Below are positions 8,405-16,765 of a stretch of DNA of 64,000 bases, piece after piece. The translations under genes were made by a program, and so were the position numbers. Positions within the stretch are counted from its first letter, which is position 1; every line of letters starts with the position of its first letter. Under the pieces are notes generated by a model. The model saw only the letters and a program-made list of their open reading frames with translations. It had not been told where the DNA came from and did not search any database. Source of the stretch: Trichocoleus sp. (lineage in GTDB: Bacteria > Cyanobacteriota > Cyanobacteriia > Elainellales > Elainellaceae). The stretch lies in contig DATNQD010000063.1 in NCBI GenBank assembly GCA_036702865.1, positions 1 through 64,000 on the forward strand, given 5' to 3'.

Positions 8405-10708
8405 ATGAGAACTTCAGCAAAAAGCACAACGCTGATTCAACCCCCTGGTGGGAGGCGTAGCGATCAGCCGATGTTCCGTCCCCAAATTGCCACATTTGTT
8501 TTGATGGGGGTAGTTTTGCTGTCTGGGGCGATCGTTGCAGGTTGGTTTACCGGACAAGGAACGATCAGCAAGATCTTCGCTCAACTGAACACCCTCCAGG
8601 GAAAACCGCCGCTGTGGCTGGAGGTTCCGATGGTCGCTGGGGGCTATCTACTCTTTCCAACCGTTGCTCTGTTTTTAATTGTGCTGCTGGTGATGCGAGT
8701 TTCACCGCAGCCGCGATTCTGGTCACGAGTGATCGTTGTTGGCATTTTGCTGGCTTTAACGCTGCGCTATTTGCTGTGGCGATCGCTCTCGACGCTCAAT
8801 GTCAACACTCCCCTCAACGGCGTATTCAGCCTGGGGCTATTTTTTCTCGAATTGATCATGCTCACCAATGGCACGATCTCCCTGTTTCTGATGCTTAAAG
8901 TCCGCGATCGAAAACGCGAAGCAGACTGGCTGGCAATGGATGTAGCTGAGGGGAGATATACGCCCAGCGTCGATGTCATGATTCCTACATACAATGAGCC
9001 AGTCTTTATTTTGAGGCGCACGATTATTGGCTGTCAGGCGCTAGATTATGCTGCTAAAGCGATTTATTTGCTAGATGATACGCGCCGACCTGAAGTTAAA
9101 GCCCTAGCAGAGGAATTGGGCTGCCAATATTTAACCCGTCCTGATAATCGCTTTGCAAAAGCAGGCAATTTGAATCATGCGATCGGTCAAACCAGAGGTG
9201 AGCTGATCGTTGTATTCGATGCTGACTTTGTGCCAACCCGCAATTTCTTAAGTCGTACCGTTGGCTTTTTTCAAGATCCTCAGGTGGGGCTAGTGCAAAC
9301 GCCCCAAAGCTTCTACAACTCAGACCCGATCGCTCGAAATCTGGGTTTAGAGGATGTCTTAACACCAGAAGAAGAGGTGTTTTACCGCCAAGTGCAGCCC
9401 ATTCGCGATGGCGCAGGCAGCGTTATTTGTTCAGGGACATCCTTTGTGGTGCGTCGGAGTGCCCTAGAAGCCGCCGGAGGATTCGTGACCGATTCGCTCA
9501 GCGAAGACTACTTTACAGGAATTCGGCTATCGGCTCAGGGCTATCGGCTAGTGTATTTAGATGAGAAGCTAAGTGCTGGATTAGCTGCCGAAAACATTGC
9601 AGCTCATGCTGTACAGCGGCTGCGCTGGGCGAGAGGCACACTACAAGCCTTTTTTATCAAAGCCAATCCACTGACTATTCCCGGACTCAACCCGCTTCAG
9701 CGACTGGCTCACCTGGAAGGATTATTGCATTGGTTTACCAGTATTTCGAGAGTAGGCTTCTTGCTGATGCCGTTGGCTTACTCGTTTTTGGGCGTGATCC
9801 CGATTCGTGCCACTGCTGCTGAACTCCTTTATTTTTTCCTGCCCTACTATCTGGTGCAGCTTGTCGCTTTCTCCTGGCTTAACTATCGATCGCGCTCTGC
9901 ACTGTTATCAGATATCTATTCACTGGTGCTTTGTGTTCCATTAGCGGCAACAGTCATTCAAGTGATGCTCAATCCGTTTTCTAAGGGATTCAATGTCACG
10001 CCTAAGGGAACGGCAAGCGATCGGTTTTCATTCAACTGGAATCTTGCCTGGCCTCTGCTCATTCTGTTTGTTGCAACCGCAGTTAGTCTGTGGGTTAACT
10101 TTGGACTATGCATGATCAAAGGAGCCTGGATGGAAACAGTGCCGCCGGATGTCGCGCTGCAAGTCAAAGGTATTGGCTTAGGCTGGATCTGGAGCACCTA
10201 CAACCTGGTGATGCTGGGGATTGCGCTCCTGATTCTGCTGGATGTTCCACGTCCCAGCCCTTATGAGTGGTTTGACTTACGCCGCCCAGCCAAACTGTTG
10301 GTGACAGACAATCAGGGGGAACAAACTTTTTGGGGCTTCACGACGATGATCTCCGAAATTGGTGCAGAAGTTGCTCTAACTCAGGCAGGCTTTCCGCTAC
10401 TGGCAGCAGCAGAATCGTTGCCAATCCTACTAGAACTGCCGGAACAGGGCATTGTGCTCCATGGACAAATTAACCGAACAGGATGGGAAGACGATTTTCC
10501 AACAGTGCGGGTTGTGTTTGAGCAACTAACGCTCACGCAACAGCGGCAGCTTGTCGAAATGCTGTTCTGTCGTCCGGGACAGTGGAAGCGACGCTCGTCT
10601 CCGGGTGAGTTTGCATCACTATGGCTGCTGGTTAGAATTCTGTTGCGTCCGCGTGTTCTATTCGATCGCCAGATTGAAGTGAGTGCAGTTTCGGTCGCGC
10701 AGGTTTAG
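8405..10708 (+). CDS. Cellulose synthase-like processive glycosyltransferase (BcsA family, GT2) with degenerate PilZ domain
   Basis: A 767-residue membrane glycosyltransferase that should polymerise a beta-glycan from UDP-sugar and extrude it. Two to four helices precede the GT2 domain (about 180-430), which carries the full processive signature: DD at 224-225, DAD 272-274, ED with catalytic Asp368, and QRLRW 404-408. C-terminal helices follow, with the 'FNVTPKG' gating-loop motif. The last ~140 residues are PilZ-like, but the c-di-GMP RxxxR is RRPAK (626-630) and the [D/N]xSxxG is MISEIG (648-653). Homologous cyanobacterial proteins make cellulose in c-di-GMP-controlled aggregation. The gene stands alone: no bcsB, tolC-like or hlyD-like partner is adjacent, so the product could be cellulose or a related glucan. 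Confidence 0.85.
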   Translation: MRTSAKSTTLIQPPGGRRSDQPMFRPQIATFVLMGVVLLSGAIVAGWFTGQGTISKIFAQLNTLQGKPPLWLEVPMVAGGYLLFPTVALFLIVLLVMRVSPQPRFWSRVIVVGILLALTLRYLLWRSLSTLNVNTPLNGVFSLGLFFLELIMLTNGTISLFLMLKVRDRKREADWLAMDVAEGRYTPSVDVMIPTYNEPVFILRRTIIGCQALDYAAKAIYLLDDTRRPEVKALAEELGCQYLTRPDNRFAKAGNLNHAIGQTRGELIVVFDADFVPTRNFLSRTVGFFQDPQVGLVQTPQSFYNSDPIARNLGLEDVLTPEEEVFYRQVQPIRDGAGSVICSGTSFVVRRSALEAAGGFVTDSLSEDYFTGIRLSAQGYRLVYLDEKLSAGLAAENIAAHAVQRLRWARGTLQAFFIKANPLTIPGLNPLQRLAHLEGLLHWFTSISRVGFLLMPLAYSFLGVIPIRATAAELLYFFLPYYLVQLVAFSWLNYRSRSALLSDIYSLVLCVPLAATVIQVMLNPFSKGFNVTPKGTASDRFSFNWNLAWPLLILFVATAVSLWVNFGLCMIKGAWMETVPPDVALQVKGIGLGWIWSTYNLVMLGIALLILLDVPRPSPYEWFDLRRPAKLLVTDNQGEQTFWGFTTMISEIGAEVALTQAGFPLLAAAESLPILLELPEQGIVLHGQINRTGWEDDFPTVRVVFEQLTLTQQRQLVEMLFCRPGQWKRRSSPGEFASLWLLVRILLRPRVLFDRQIEVSAVSVAQV

Positions 10709-10800
10709 CAGACTGCGAGTTGGCTGCGATCTCTTTGCAAGGACTGGGCAATCTCTAAAGTAAGAGCGATTTCATCTGTTACGACTTAGAGGTTGCGAGA

Positions 10801-11793
10801 ATGCGTCATCGAAAAGGACTGCGGCTGCTTGGCACAACGGTATTTGCCTTTGTATTGCTCAATCAACTGGGGATTCATTTGCCCCAACCGGGTTCATTGA
10901 ACTGGCATGGGCAAGGCGATCGGGTGGAAGCAGCGAAGTCAGGTGGGCGATCGGGGGGAGGGTCGTTTAGTCGAGGTTCTTCCTCTCGATCAAGCTCCCG
11001 CTCAAGTTCTCCGACTCGTTCCCGCACCACTCCCAGTAACAGCGACAGCAACAGTTTCCGCACTGCTCCCAGTAATAGTAGCAGCGTTGTCATCGTGAAT
11101 AGCCATAGCAACGGCACAACCAGTTCTTTAGGTAGCCTCATTTTCATTCTAATTTGCCTGACTGTTCTGATTGTTGTAGCAGTTCTTTGTTATCGACTGC
11201 TGAAGCAAACGGGTTCAAAAGAGGAAGAGCGAACGAATGATATTGTCACGCTCACTCGATTGCAGGTTGCATTGATGGCGCAAGACGGAGAGCTTCAGGC
11301 GCAGCTTAATCAGACTGTGCTTGCGGCAGATACGAGTACGAGTGCTGGGTTGGTCAGTCTATTGCAAGAAGCCGTTCTACTGTTGCTCCGATCGCCCGAT
11401 CGCTATTCTCATGTTGCCAGTCATTCTGAAACTTACAAAACTCGTGAGCTTGCGAGTCAGCAATTTCAGACAATCTCGCTGCAAGAGCGCAGTAAATTTA
11501 GTGCAGAGACTTTGGTAAATGTGGGAGGACAAACACAACAGCGCAAAGCAACTGTTTCAGGAGACGAAATTGGTTATTTCGTGATGACGCTTTTGATCGG
11601 CACAGAAGATGATCAGCCGCTCTTGAGTAAGATTCATACGATCGCAGAACTGAAAACAGTTTTAGAACAGCTAGGAACAATCACAGAAGACAACTTGTTG
11701 ATTTTTGAGTTGCTTTGGACTCCCCAAAACGAAGGTGAACGACTGACATCGGATGAGTTGCTCGTTGGATACCCTGATTTGATCCAGCTATAG
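10801..11793 (+). CDS. DUF1517 family protein with Ser/Arg/Gly-rich linker
   Basis: The 330-residue product has an N-terminal hydrophobic segment (about 8-25), a low-complexity Gly/Ser/Arg stretch (45-95), a transmembrane helix (about 108-132) and a C-terminal ~195-residue domain matching DUF1517, with the characteristic 'VSGDEIGYFVMTLLIGTEDDQP' and a Ser-Gln-rich helix before it. DUF1517 proteins are found in cyanobacteria and chloroplasts with no proven function. The gene begins 92 bp after the BcsA-like gene on the same strand and might be co-transcribed. The low-complexity part uses many AGC/AGT serine codons with no sign of frameshift. Confidence 0.75.
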   Translation: MRHRKGLRLLGTTVFAFVLLNQLGIHLPQPGSLNWHGQGDRVEAAKSGGRSGGGSFSRGSSSRSSSRSSSPTRSRTTPSNSDSNSFRTAPSNSSSVVIVNSHSNGTTSSLGSLIFILICLTVLIVVAVLCYRLLKQTGSKEEERTNDIVTLTRLQVALMAQDGELQAQLNQTVLAADTSTSAGLVSLLQEAVLLLLRSPDRYSHVASHSETYKTRELASQQFQTISLQERSKFSAETLVNVGGQTQQRKATVSGDEIGYFVMTLLIGTEDDQPLLSKIHTIAELKTVLEQLGTITEDNLLIFELLWTPQNEGERLTSDELLVGYPDLIQL

Positions 11794-12272
11794 CGTCATT
11801 GCAATCAATGAAATAGAGTCTCTCAAGGCGATCGTTGATTCAGAAGCGCAAAATCAGGATATGCCATCACGCTATTTTCAGGCAGATAGTTTCAGCAGAT
11901 AGGCTGAAGTCTTCCAACACCTACTCATCTGTGAAATCGCCTGTGAAAATATGGTCAGCATTGTTGAATTCAAGCATGATTCACCTCCCTAACTGCCCGC
12001 TCAGAGGAACAAGTCTTCAAAGTTCCCAGAATGAGGAAATTGAGGGGGCAGTGCAAGAAGTCAATTCGCAACTTCACCCTTTTACAAGCAATGATGTAAA
12101 TCTCAAATCTCCTTAATATTTTTCCATAACCTTGGTAGACTGGTTCAGACAGCGAAATATTAACGTGAGTTAACATTCTCGTTAAATAGGGATCAATCGC
12201 TTTTTAGTTTGAATAAGAAGCCATCATCGAGTCCAGTCTAGTTAAACCCTAAAACTTACTCTCTAGAAGCCT
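11794..12272. other. Intergenic region upstream of the radical-SAM pseudogene
   Basis: 479 bases with no well-supported plus-strand gene. On the minus strand a tiny 18-codon frame with an excellent ribosome binding site is listed separately. The flanking gene on the right is decayed, so part of this stretch may be decayed sequence too; I could not recognise any protein remnant in it. Confidence 0.4.
11921..11977 (-). CDS. Possible 18-residue peptide with strong Shine-Dalgarno
   Basis: The minus-strand frame MLEFNNADHIFTGDFTDE starts with ATG at 11977, five bases after a near-perfect GGGAGGTGA (complement at 11982-11989), and ends with TAG at 11921. The ribosome site is better than that of most genes in this window, but the peptide is acidic and not recognised. 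It may be a small translated ORF, a leader peptide, or the start of a decayed gene. Confidence 0.25.
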   Translation of the reverse strand: MLEFNNADHIFTGDFTDE

Positions 12273-12749
12273 ATGCCTCCTTTTGTTGCAAACTACTACC
12301 TCACCTACCGCTGTAATGCGCGTTGCCATTTCTGCGATATTTGGGCACTGGAGCCAAAACAAGAGGCAAGCTTGGAGACTATCCAACAAAACCCGCATGA
12401 TCTGAAGCGGTTGGGCATTCATTTTGACTTTACTGGAGGAGAACCTCTCGCCACATGGTGAGCTGCTGTTGCCCTGTGATCACTTTGCCCAAACAAGTTT
12501 GCCGATCGAAGGACGGTTATCTGACCTGTACCGAGAATTGGAAACCGTTGAGGAATATCGCAAGTCTCAGGGCAAACTATCCGTATGTGAAGGCTGTACG
12601 GTGTAGGGTTACCTCATCCCCAGCTTTCTCAAAGGTATCGACAAATCGACAACTACTGGTTCCTTAATCAACTGACCTATGCCGGAGAATTCTTGGCGCG
12701 AAAGCGATTCTTACAGCGACCCGTCGCTAATGAACTCACTCCTGTCTAA
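12273..12749 (+). pseudogene. Decayed radical-SAM protein gene
   Basis: The first frame encodes a radical-SAM start with the cluster motif CNARCHFC (CxxxCxxC) and the 'FTGGEPL' SAM-binding strand, then stops at about residue 61. Downstream, a second frame from about 12450 gives the C-terminal part ('GELLLPCDHFAQTSLPIEG...VCEGCTV'), a TAG stop at 12604 where TGG is expected, and then 'GYLIPSFLKGID'. An 8-bp tandem duplication (ATCGACAA at 12637-12644 and 12645-12652) shifts the frame, after which 'NYWFLNQLTYAGEFLARKR...' runs to TAA at 12747. Three lesions are therefore visible: a large internal deletion, a nonsense change and a duplication frameshift. The tail overlaps the first 71 bases of mgdA in another frame. 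Confidence 0.85.
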
Positions 12750-14133
12750 TTTATCGGAAACGTTCGCCGACTTTGAAGATCCAGAAGAAGACCCCTATGA
12801 GCGGGGAATGGCAGGACGGAGGCGGAAAGCTGCCCTCACCCTAACAGCCATTTGGGGTGGGACGATCGCGTTGCATCTCCTCTCCTGGGGAACTTGGCTG
12901 ATCTGGGGCTTGACGACCCTGATGAGCATTCATGCAATGCGGGTTTTGTTGGCGCGTCCATTGCCTGTTCCGAAGCCGTTAGCAGGCGAGAACCCAGAAG
13001 ATTATCCCTATGTCTCACTCTTGGTTGCTGCTAAGAATGAGGAGGCGGTCATTGCTTCCCTGGTAGAAGACCTGTGCAATCTCAACTATCCTCCTAGCCG
13101 CTATGACCTATGGGTCATCGATGACAACAGCACCGATCGCACTCCGCTTGTTTTAGAGAAACTGTCGCAGGAATACACACAACTGAACGTGTTTCGGCGA
13201 TCTGCAAACTCAGGTGGCGGTAAATCTGGGGCGCTGAATGATGTGCTCAAGCTGGCTCAGGGTGAGGTAATTGGTGTATTTGATGCTGACGCTCAAGTTC
13301 CCAAAGATCTGCTGCGGCGCGTTGTGCCCCTCTTCGATCGAGAAACTGTTGGTGCTGTCCAGGTACGAAAAGCAATTGCGAATGGTGCAACGAATCTCTG
13401 GACAAAAGGACAGGTTGCTGAAATGGCATTTGACAGCCAGGTACAGCGACAGCGCATCGCCATTGGCGGTTTAGGTGAACTGCGCGGCAATGGGCAGTTT
13501 GTCCGACGAGCAGCCCTGGAAAGCTGTGGTGGTTGGAATGAGCAAACGATTACGGATGATCTGGATCTGACGCTGCGACTCCATCTGGCTCATTGGGATA
13601 TCGACTTGCTGATGATGCCCCCAGTTTCTGAAGAAGGCGTTACTCAGGCGGTTGGGCTATGGCATCAGCGGAACCGATGGGCAGAAGGCGGCTACCAGCG
13701 ATATCTCGACTACTGGCGGTTGATTGCTCGAAATCGCATGGGCACAGCTAAGACGATCGATCTAGTCATGTTTATGATGACGCAATATCTTTTGCCAACG
13801 GCATCGGTTCCTGATCTGCTCATGGCATTGGCGCGGAGTACGCCCCCCGTTTTTGCCCCTGTCACCAGCCTGATGATCCTGTTCTCGCTCATTAATATGT
13901 TTTTTGGGCTACGAGCAACCCAGAGGGACAGTCAGCGAATTCGCAAACTCCCTGTTGCGGTTATCAGAACGGCTCTACAAACGCTGTTTGGTACTGTCTA
14001 TATGCTGCACTGGCTCCCAGTGATGGCAAGCACCACATTTCGGATGTCGATCCGCCCGAAGCGGCTAAAATGGGTCAAAACGGTGCATCATGGCTCAGGA
14101 GATGCCTGGGTTGATGTGACCGAGCAAGGCTAG
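12679..14133 (+). CDS. mgdA: Monoglucosyldiacylglycerol synthase (GT2), Sll1377-type
   Basis: MgdA transfers glucose from UDP-glucose to diacylglycerol, the first step of cyanobacterial galactolipid synthesis. The 484-residue product matches Synechocystis Sll1377 throughout as I recall it, including the 'MP.NSW' start, which supports the ATG at 12679 even though it overlaps the pseudogene. GT2 motifs: 'LLVAAKNEEAVI', 'IDDNSTDRTP', 'FDADAQV', 'ITDDLDLTLRL' and the acceptor-side HQRNRW. One N-terminal helix pair (about 50-85) and C-terminal helices place it in the membrane. The C-terminal 'RMS.RPKRLKWVKT' is also conserved. It is 22 bp upstream of an ABC-2 permease on the same strand. Confidence 0.9.
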   Translation: MPENSWRESDSYSDPSLMNSLLSNLSETFADFEDPEEDPYERGMAGRRRKAALTLTAIWGGTIALHLLSWGTWLIWGLTTLMSIHAMRVLLARPLPVPKPLAGENPEDYPYVSLLVAAKNEEAVIASLVEDLCNLNYPPSRYDLWVIDDNSTDRTPLVLEKLSQEYTQLNVFRRSANSGGGKSGALNDVLKLAQGEVIGVFDADAQVPKDLLRRVVPLFDRETVGAVQVRKAIANGATNLWTKGQVAEMAFDSQVQRQRIAIGGLGELRGNGQFVRRAALESCGGWNEQTITDDLDLTLRLHLAHWDIDLLMMPPVSEEGVTQAVGLWHQRNRWAEGGYQRYLDYWRLIARNRMGTAKTIDLVMFMMTQYLLPTASVPDLLMALARSTPPVFAPVTSLMILFSLINMFFGLRATQRDSQRIRKLPVAVIRTALQTLFGTVYMLHWLPVMASTTFRMSIRPKRLKWVKTVHHGSGDAWVDVTEQG

Positions 14134-14155
14134 ATTAGCGCTAGATCATTCACTC

Positions 14156-14947
14156 ATGCCTCAACTCAGACGCTACTGGAAGGTTCTTAAGATCTTTTGG
14201 TCAACGGCTTTGGCTGCTGAACTGGAGTATCGAGTTAATTTTGCGATCGCAACGCTCACCAGTCTGGGTAGCCTGGCAGGCAGCCTGTTTAGTTTGTCGC
14301 TGTTCTACCAAACGGGCTACCGCTTCCAGGGTTGGAGTTGGGAAGAAGCATTAATTGTCCTGGGTATTTTCACCGTGCTGCAAGGCTTCTCTGCGACATT
14401 CCTCGCCCCAAACCTCAACCAGATTGTGAAGCAGGTGCAGGAGGGAACCCTCGATTTTGTTTTGCTGAAGCCCATTAGTTCTCAGTTCTGGCTCTCTGCT
14501 CGTAGCGTTTCTCCTTGGGGACTGCCTGATCTCATTTTTGGCTTCATCATCATTGGCTATGCAGGAGGACGGCTAGGTCTTCATCCCGCAGTCTATTCGC
14601 TGGGTGTTGTGCCGCTGTTGTTTGGCGCACTCATCCTCTATAGCCTTTGGTTTGTGCTGGGAGCGACAAGTATCTGGTTTGTCAAAATCTACAATGTGAC
14701 TGAGGTGCTGCGCGGCTTACTGGAAGCAGGACGATTCCCAATGGCAGCTTATCCGGTTGCCTATCGCTTCTTTTTCACCTTTGTTGTTCCCGTTGCGTTT
14801 CTGACCACGATTCCGGCTCAGGCAATTTTGCAGCAAGCGGACTTTCGCTGGATTGTGGGTGCAGGCATTTTAGCGATCGCGCTCCTGATTTTTGCCCGCA
14901 ATTTCTGGCGATTTGCCTTACGGTTCTACACCAGCGCATCCAGTTAA
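14156..14947 (+). CDS. ABC-2 type transporter permease (DUF990-like)
   Basis: A 263-residue permease with six hydrophobic segments and the DUF990/COG3694 style layout: a polar N-terminus 'YWKVLKIFWSTALAAELEYRVNF', the central 'VQEGTLDFVLLKPISSQFWLSAR' amphipathic segment, and a C-terminal 'RNFWRFALRFYTSASS'. Such permeases normally need a separate ATPase, and often a second permease, neither of which is adjacent. It starts 22 bp after mgdA and is probably co-transcribed, but a lipid-transport role is only suggested by that context. It is convergent with the pentapeptide-repeat gene 17 bp away. Confidence 0.8.
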   Translation: MPQLRRYWKVLKIFWSTALAAELEYRVNFAIATLTSLGSLAGSLFSLSLFYQTGYRFQGWSWEEALIVLGIFTVLQGFSATFLAPNLNQIVKQVQEGTLDFVLLKPISSQFWLSARSVSPWGLPDLIFGFIIIGYAGGRLGLHPAVYSLGVVPLLFGALILYSLWFVLGATSIWFVKIYNVTEVLRGLLEAGRFPMAAYPVAYRFFFTFVVPVAFLTTIPAQAILQQADFRWIVGAGILAIALLIFARNFWRFALRFYTSASS

Positions 14948-14964
14948 AGAGCGCTATGACCAGA

Positions 14965-15786
14965 CTACAGCCCGAACTGTCCTGCGCCACCTTGCAGGAA
15001 AAGTTGCAGCACTAATCCAACTGCCGATCCCAGGAAGTTAAGGAAGTTGCCGCCGCCGCTGCTACCACCATTGGCGATTCTGGCTCGTTCTTTAGCCGTC
15101 TCCTCTGATGCCTGAACGCCTGCAATAAACTGAGTGACGGCCTGCTGACCCTCTGCATCGCCTTGAGCTGCGTAGAGTTCTCCAGCTCGTTGAGCATCGA
15201 CGATCGCCCCTGTATCATCCCCCAACCGCATCCGAGAGATACCCCGTGCCAAATAAGCATGAGCAAAATTAGCGTTCTGGCCAATTGCCTGATTGTAATT
15301 CTCGATCGCGCCTCGAAAATCACCTCTTTTCGCTTCTGCTAAGCCCCAGGTATAGAGGTTTTCGGGGGTTGCAATCTGAGTGGGTAGCCCAACTGCCTGC
15401 ATAAAGTTTGCCCCCTCCAGTTTTGCTCCCTCGATATTTGCCCCCGATAGGATAGCTCCGCGCAGGTCAGCATTTCGCAGGTCGGCATTTTGCAGGTCAG
15501 CCCCGCTTAAATTGGCATTAAACAACACTGCTCCCGCTAAATTTGCTCCACTCAAATTGGCACTGCTAAGATTTGCTCGGCTCAAATTTGCCTGCACCAG
15601 GTTTGCTTGATTGAGGTTTGCGCCAATTAGATCGGCATACACTAGACCCGCTTGGCTCAGATCACACTGTTCACACTGCTTGGTGTCCATTAACTGCCGG
15701 GTGTGTTCCAGGTTCTCAGCTTGAGCTGCCGTCGTCCAGCAAAAGGCAGTGAAAACTGTAATTGCAGGTAAAAGGTGTACTTTCAT
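14965..15786 (-). CDS. Secreted pentapeptide-repeat and TPR protein
   Basis: The chosen start at 15786 (MKVHLLPAITVFTAFCWTTAAQA) gives a clean signal peptide cleaved after AQA; an upstream in-frame ATG at 15822 would add 12 residues before it. The mature protein has a short Cys-containing segment 'CEQCDLSQAGL', then about 17 A(N/D)LXX pentapeptide repeats (roughly mature residues 20-110) that should form a beta-helix, then TPR-like repeats (about 135-200), and a Gly-rich hydrophobic tail 'LNFLGSAVGLVLQLFLQGG' that might anchor it in a membrane. Pentapeptide proteins of this type are common in the cyanobacterial lumen or periplasm without known function. Confidence 0.8.
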   Translation of the reverse strand: MKVHLLPAITVFTAFCWTTAAQAENLEHTRQLMDTKQCEQCDLSQAGLVYADLIGANLNQANLVQANLSRANLSSANLSGANLAGAVLFNANLSGADLQNADLRNADLRGAILSGANIEGAKLEGANFMQAVGLPTQIATPENLYTWGLAEAKRGDFRGAIENYNQAIGQNANFAHAYLARGISRMRLGDDTGAIVDAQRAGELYAAQGDAEGQQAVTQFIAGVQASEETAKERARIANGGSSGGGNFLNFLGSAVGLVLQLFLQGGAGQFGL

Positions 15787-16000
15787 ATTCTCTTCACACC
15801 AGATATAGAGTTCTATTCTCAACCTCTACAGCAGAGATTGATAGCTGTAGTGTGATACCAAAGTGTACTGAAAATTTCAGCGATCGGGCAAAGTTTGCTG
15901 CGAGAGATAAGAGTCGGGAAGCAGGGAAAGTCAGCAGTTCGCTCTCCATTACAAGCAGTGTTTAGCATAAAGGAAAGAAATTGTCTAATCTCGACGAACC

Positions 16001-16540
16001 ATGAACCGGTTTTTTATCGCGCTCATTCCGCCTCAGAATGTTCAAGATGATGCCTCTCGCGTCATTCAAGACCTAACCGATCGCTACGGTACCGCAACTG
16101 CGAAAGCTCCGCCCCATGTTACGCTCCAGCCGCCTTTTATGTGGCAAATGGCAGCCCTCTCTGATCTGGAACAGTGCCTCCAAAACTTTGCTCAAAGGCG
16201 ATCGTCCATTTCCGTCACAATTTCAGGATTTGGGGCTTTTCCGCCGCGCGTCTTGTATTTGAATGTCTTGAAAACACCTGAATTGCTGTCTTTACAGTTT
16301 GATTTAATGAATCAACTAGAGGTACAGCTTGGCATCGCTGACCCAACCACAAAGCAACGTGGGTTTTCTCCGCATCTCACGGTTGCCTCCCGCAACATCA
16401 ATAAATCAATTTTTCAGCAAGCCTGGGTAGAGCTTCAGCCTCAATCGATCGAGTATCAGTTCAGCAGCGATCGAATTACCTTGCTGCTCCATGATGGGCA
16501 ACGCTGGCAGGTGCGATCGGAGTTTGTTTGCTCTAAGTAA
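16001..16540 (+). CDS. 2H phosphoesterase / 2'-5' RNA ligase family protein
   Basis: This 179-residue LigT-like enzyme carries the two defining HxT motifs, PHVTL (His39, Thr41) and PHLTV (His125, Thr127), in symmetrical halves. Family members hydrolyse 2',3'-cyclic phosphates (for example, products of RNA or tRNA processing) or join RNA ends in vitro. The length and motif spacing match the bacterial ThpR/LigT group. It is a single gene with no obvious partner; the next gene downstream is the riboswitch-controlled DUF4278 gene 225 bp away. Confidence 0.85.
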   Translation: MNRFFIALIPPQNVQDDASRVIQDLTDRYGTATAKAPPHVTLQPPFMWQMAALSDLEQCLQNFAQRRSSISVTISGFGAFPPRVLYLNVLKTPELLSLQFDLMNQLEVQLGIADPTTKQRGFSPHLTVASRNINKSIFQQAWVELQPQSIEYQFSSDRITLLLHDGQRWQVRSEFVCSK

Positions 16541-16592
16541 TTAATGTAAGCGTAATTAATGTGAGCGTTTTCTGACAATTGGCAGTTTTAGG

Positions 16593-16621
16593 TTGACAGC
16601 AAAAATTAAAACAGTAACAAT
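16593..16621 (+). promoter_or_regulatory. Sigma-70-type promoter of the riboswitch transcript
   Basis: A perfect -35 TTGACA (16593-16598) is followed after 16-17 bases by TAACAAT (-10). The predicted start near 16628 lies just ahead of the glutamine aptamer, which is the expected arrangement. Confidence 0.5.
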
Positions 16622-16635
16622 AGATACAGAAATAA

Positions 16636-16726
16636 ATCGTTCATCCCTCCAAGACCCAGCGCTAACTTAAGTGAAACCTGGATTGAGAGAGACGGAAGTA
16701 GGGATTCTTCCCGAAGGAACGCGCCT
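16636..16726 (+). promoter_or_regulatory. Glutamine riboswitch (glnA / Downstream-peptide motif)
   Basis: The leader contains, in order, ATCGTTCATCC (16636-16646), a variable hairpin closed by CCAG...CTGG, GACGGAAGTAGG (16691-16702), a small GGGATTCTTCCC hairpin, and CCGAAGGAACGCG (16711-16723). CGTTC pairs with GAACG as P1. These are the conserved blocks of the cyanobacterial glutamine aptamer (Ames and Breaker), recalled from family knowledge. It ends about 40 bases before the ATG of the DUF4278 gene; a purine-rich site AAGAGGCG lies in that gap. Control at translation initiation or termination cannot be decided by eye. Confidence 0.85.
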
Positions 16727-16765
16727 CATTTCACCCAACACACTTCAAGAAAAGAGGCGAAAGCT

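Noticed and set aside
11835-12116. Plus-strand frame of 93 codons before the radical-SAM pseudogene
   Set aside because: No ribosome site, composition unlike neighbours, and it overlaps the better-supported minus-strand tiny frame; no homology recognised.
15000-15700. A(D/N)LXX repeats as a DNA-level tandem array
   Set aside because: The repeats are at protein level with strongly varied codons, so this is a pentapeptide beta-helix and not a DNA repeat array.
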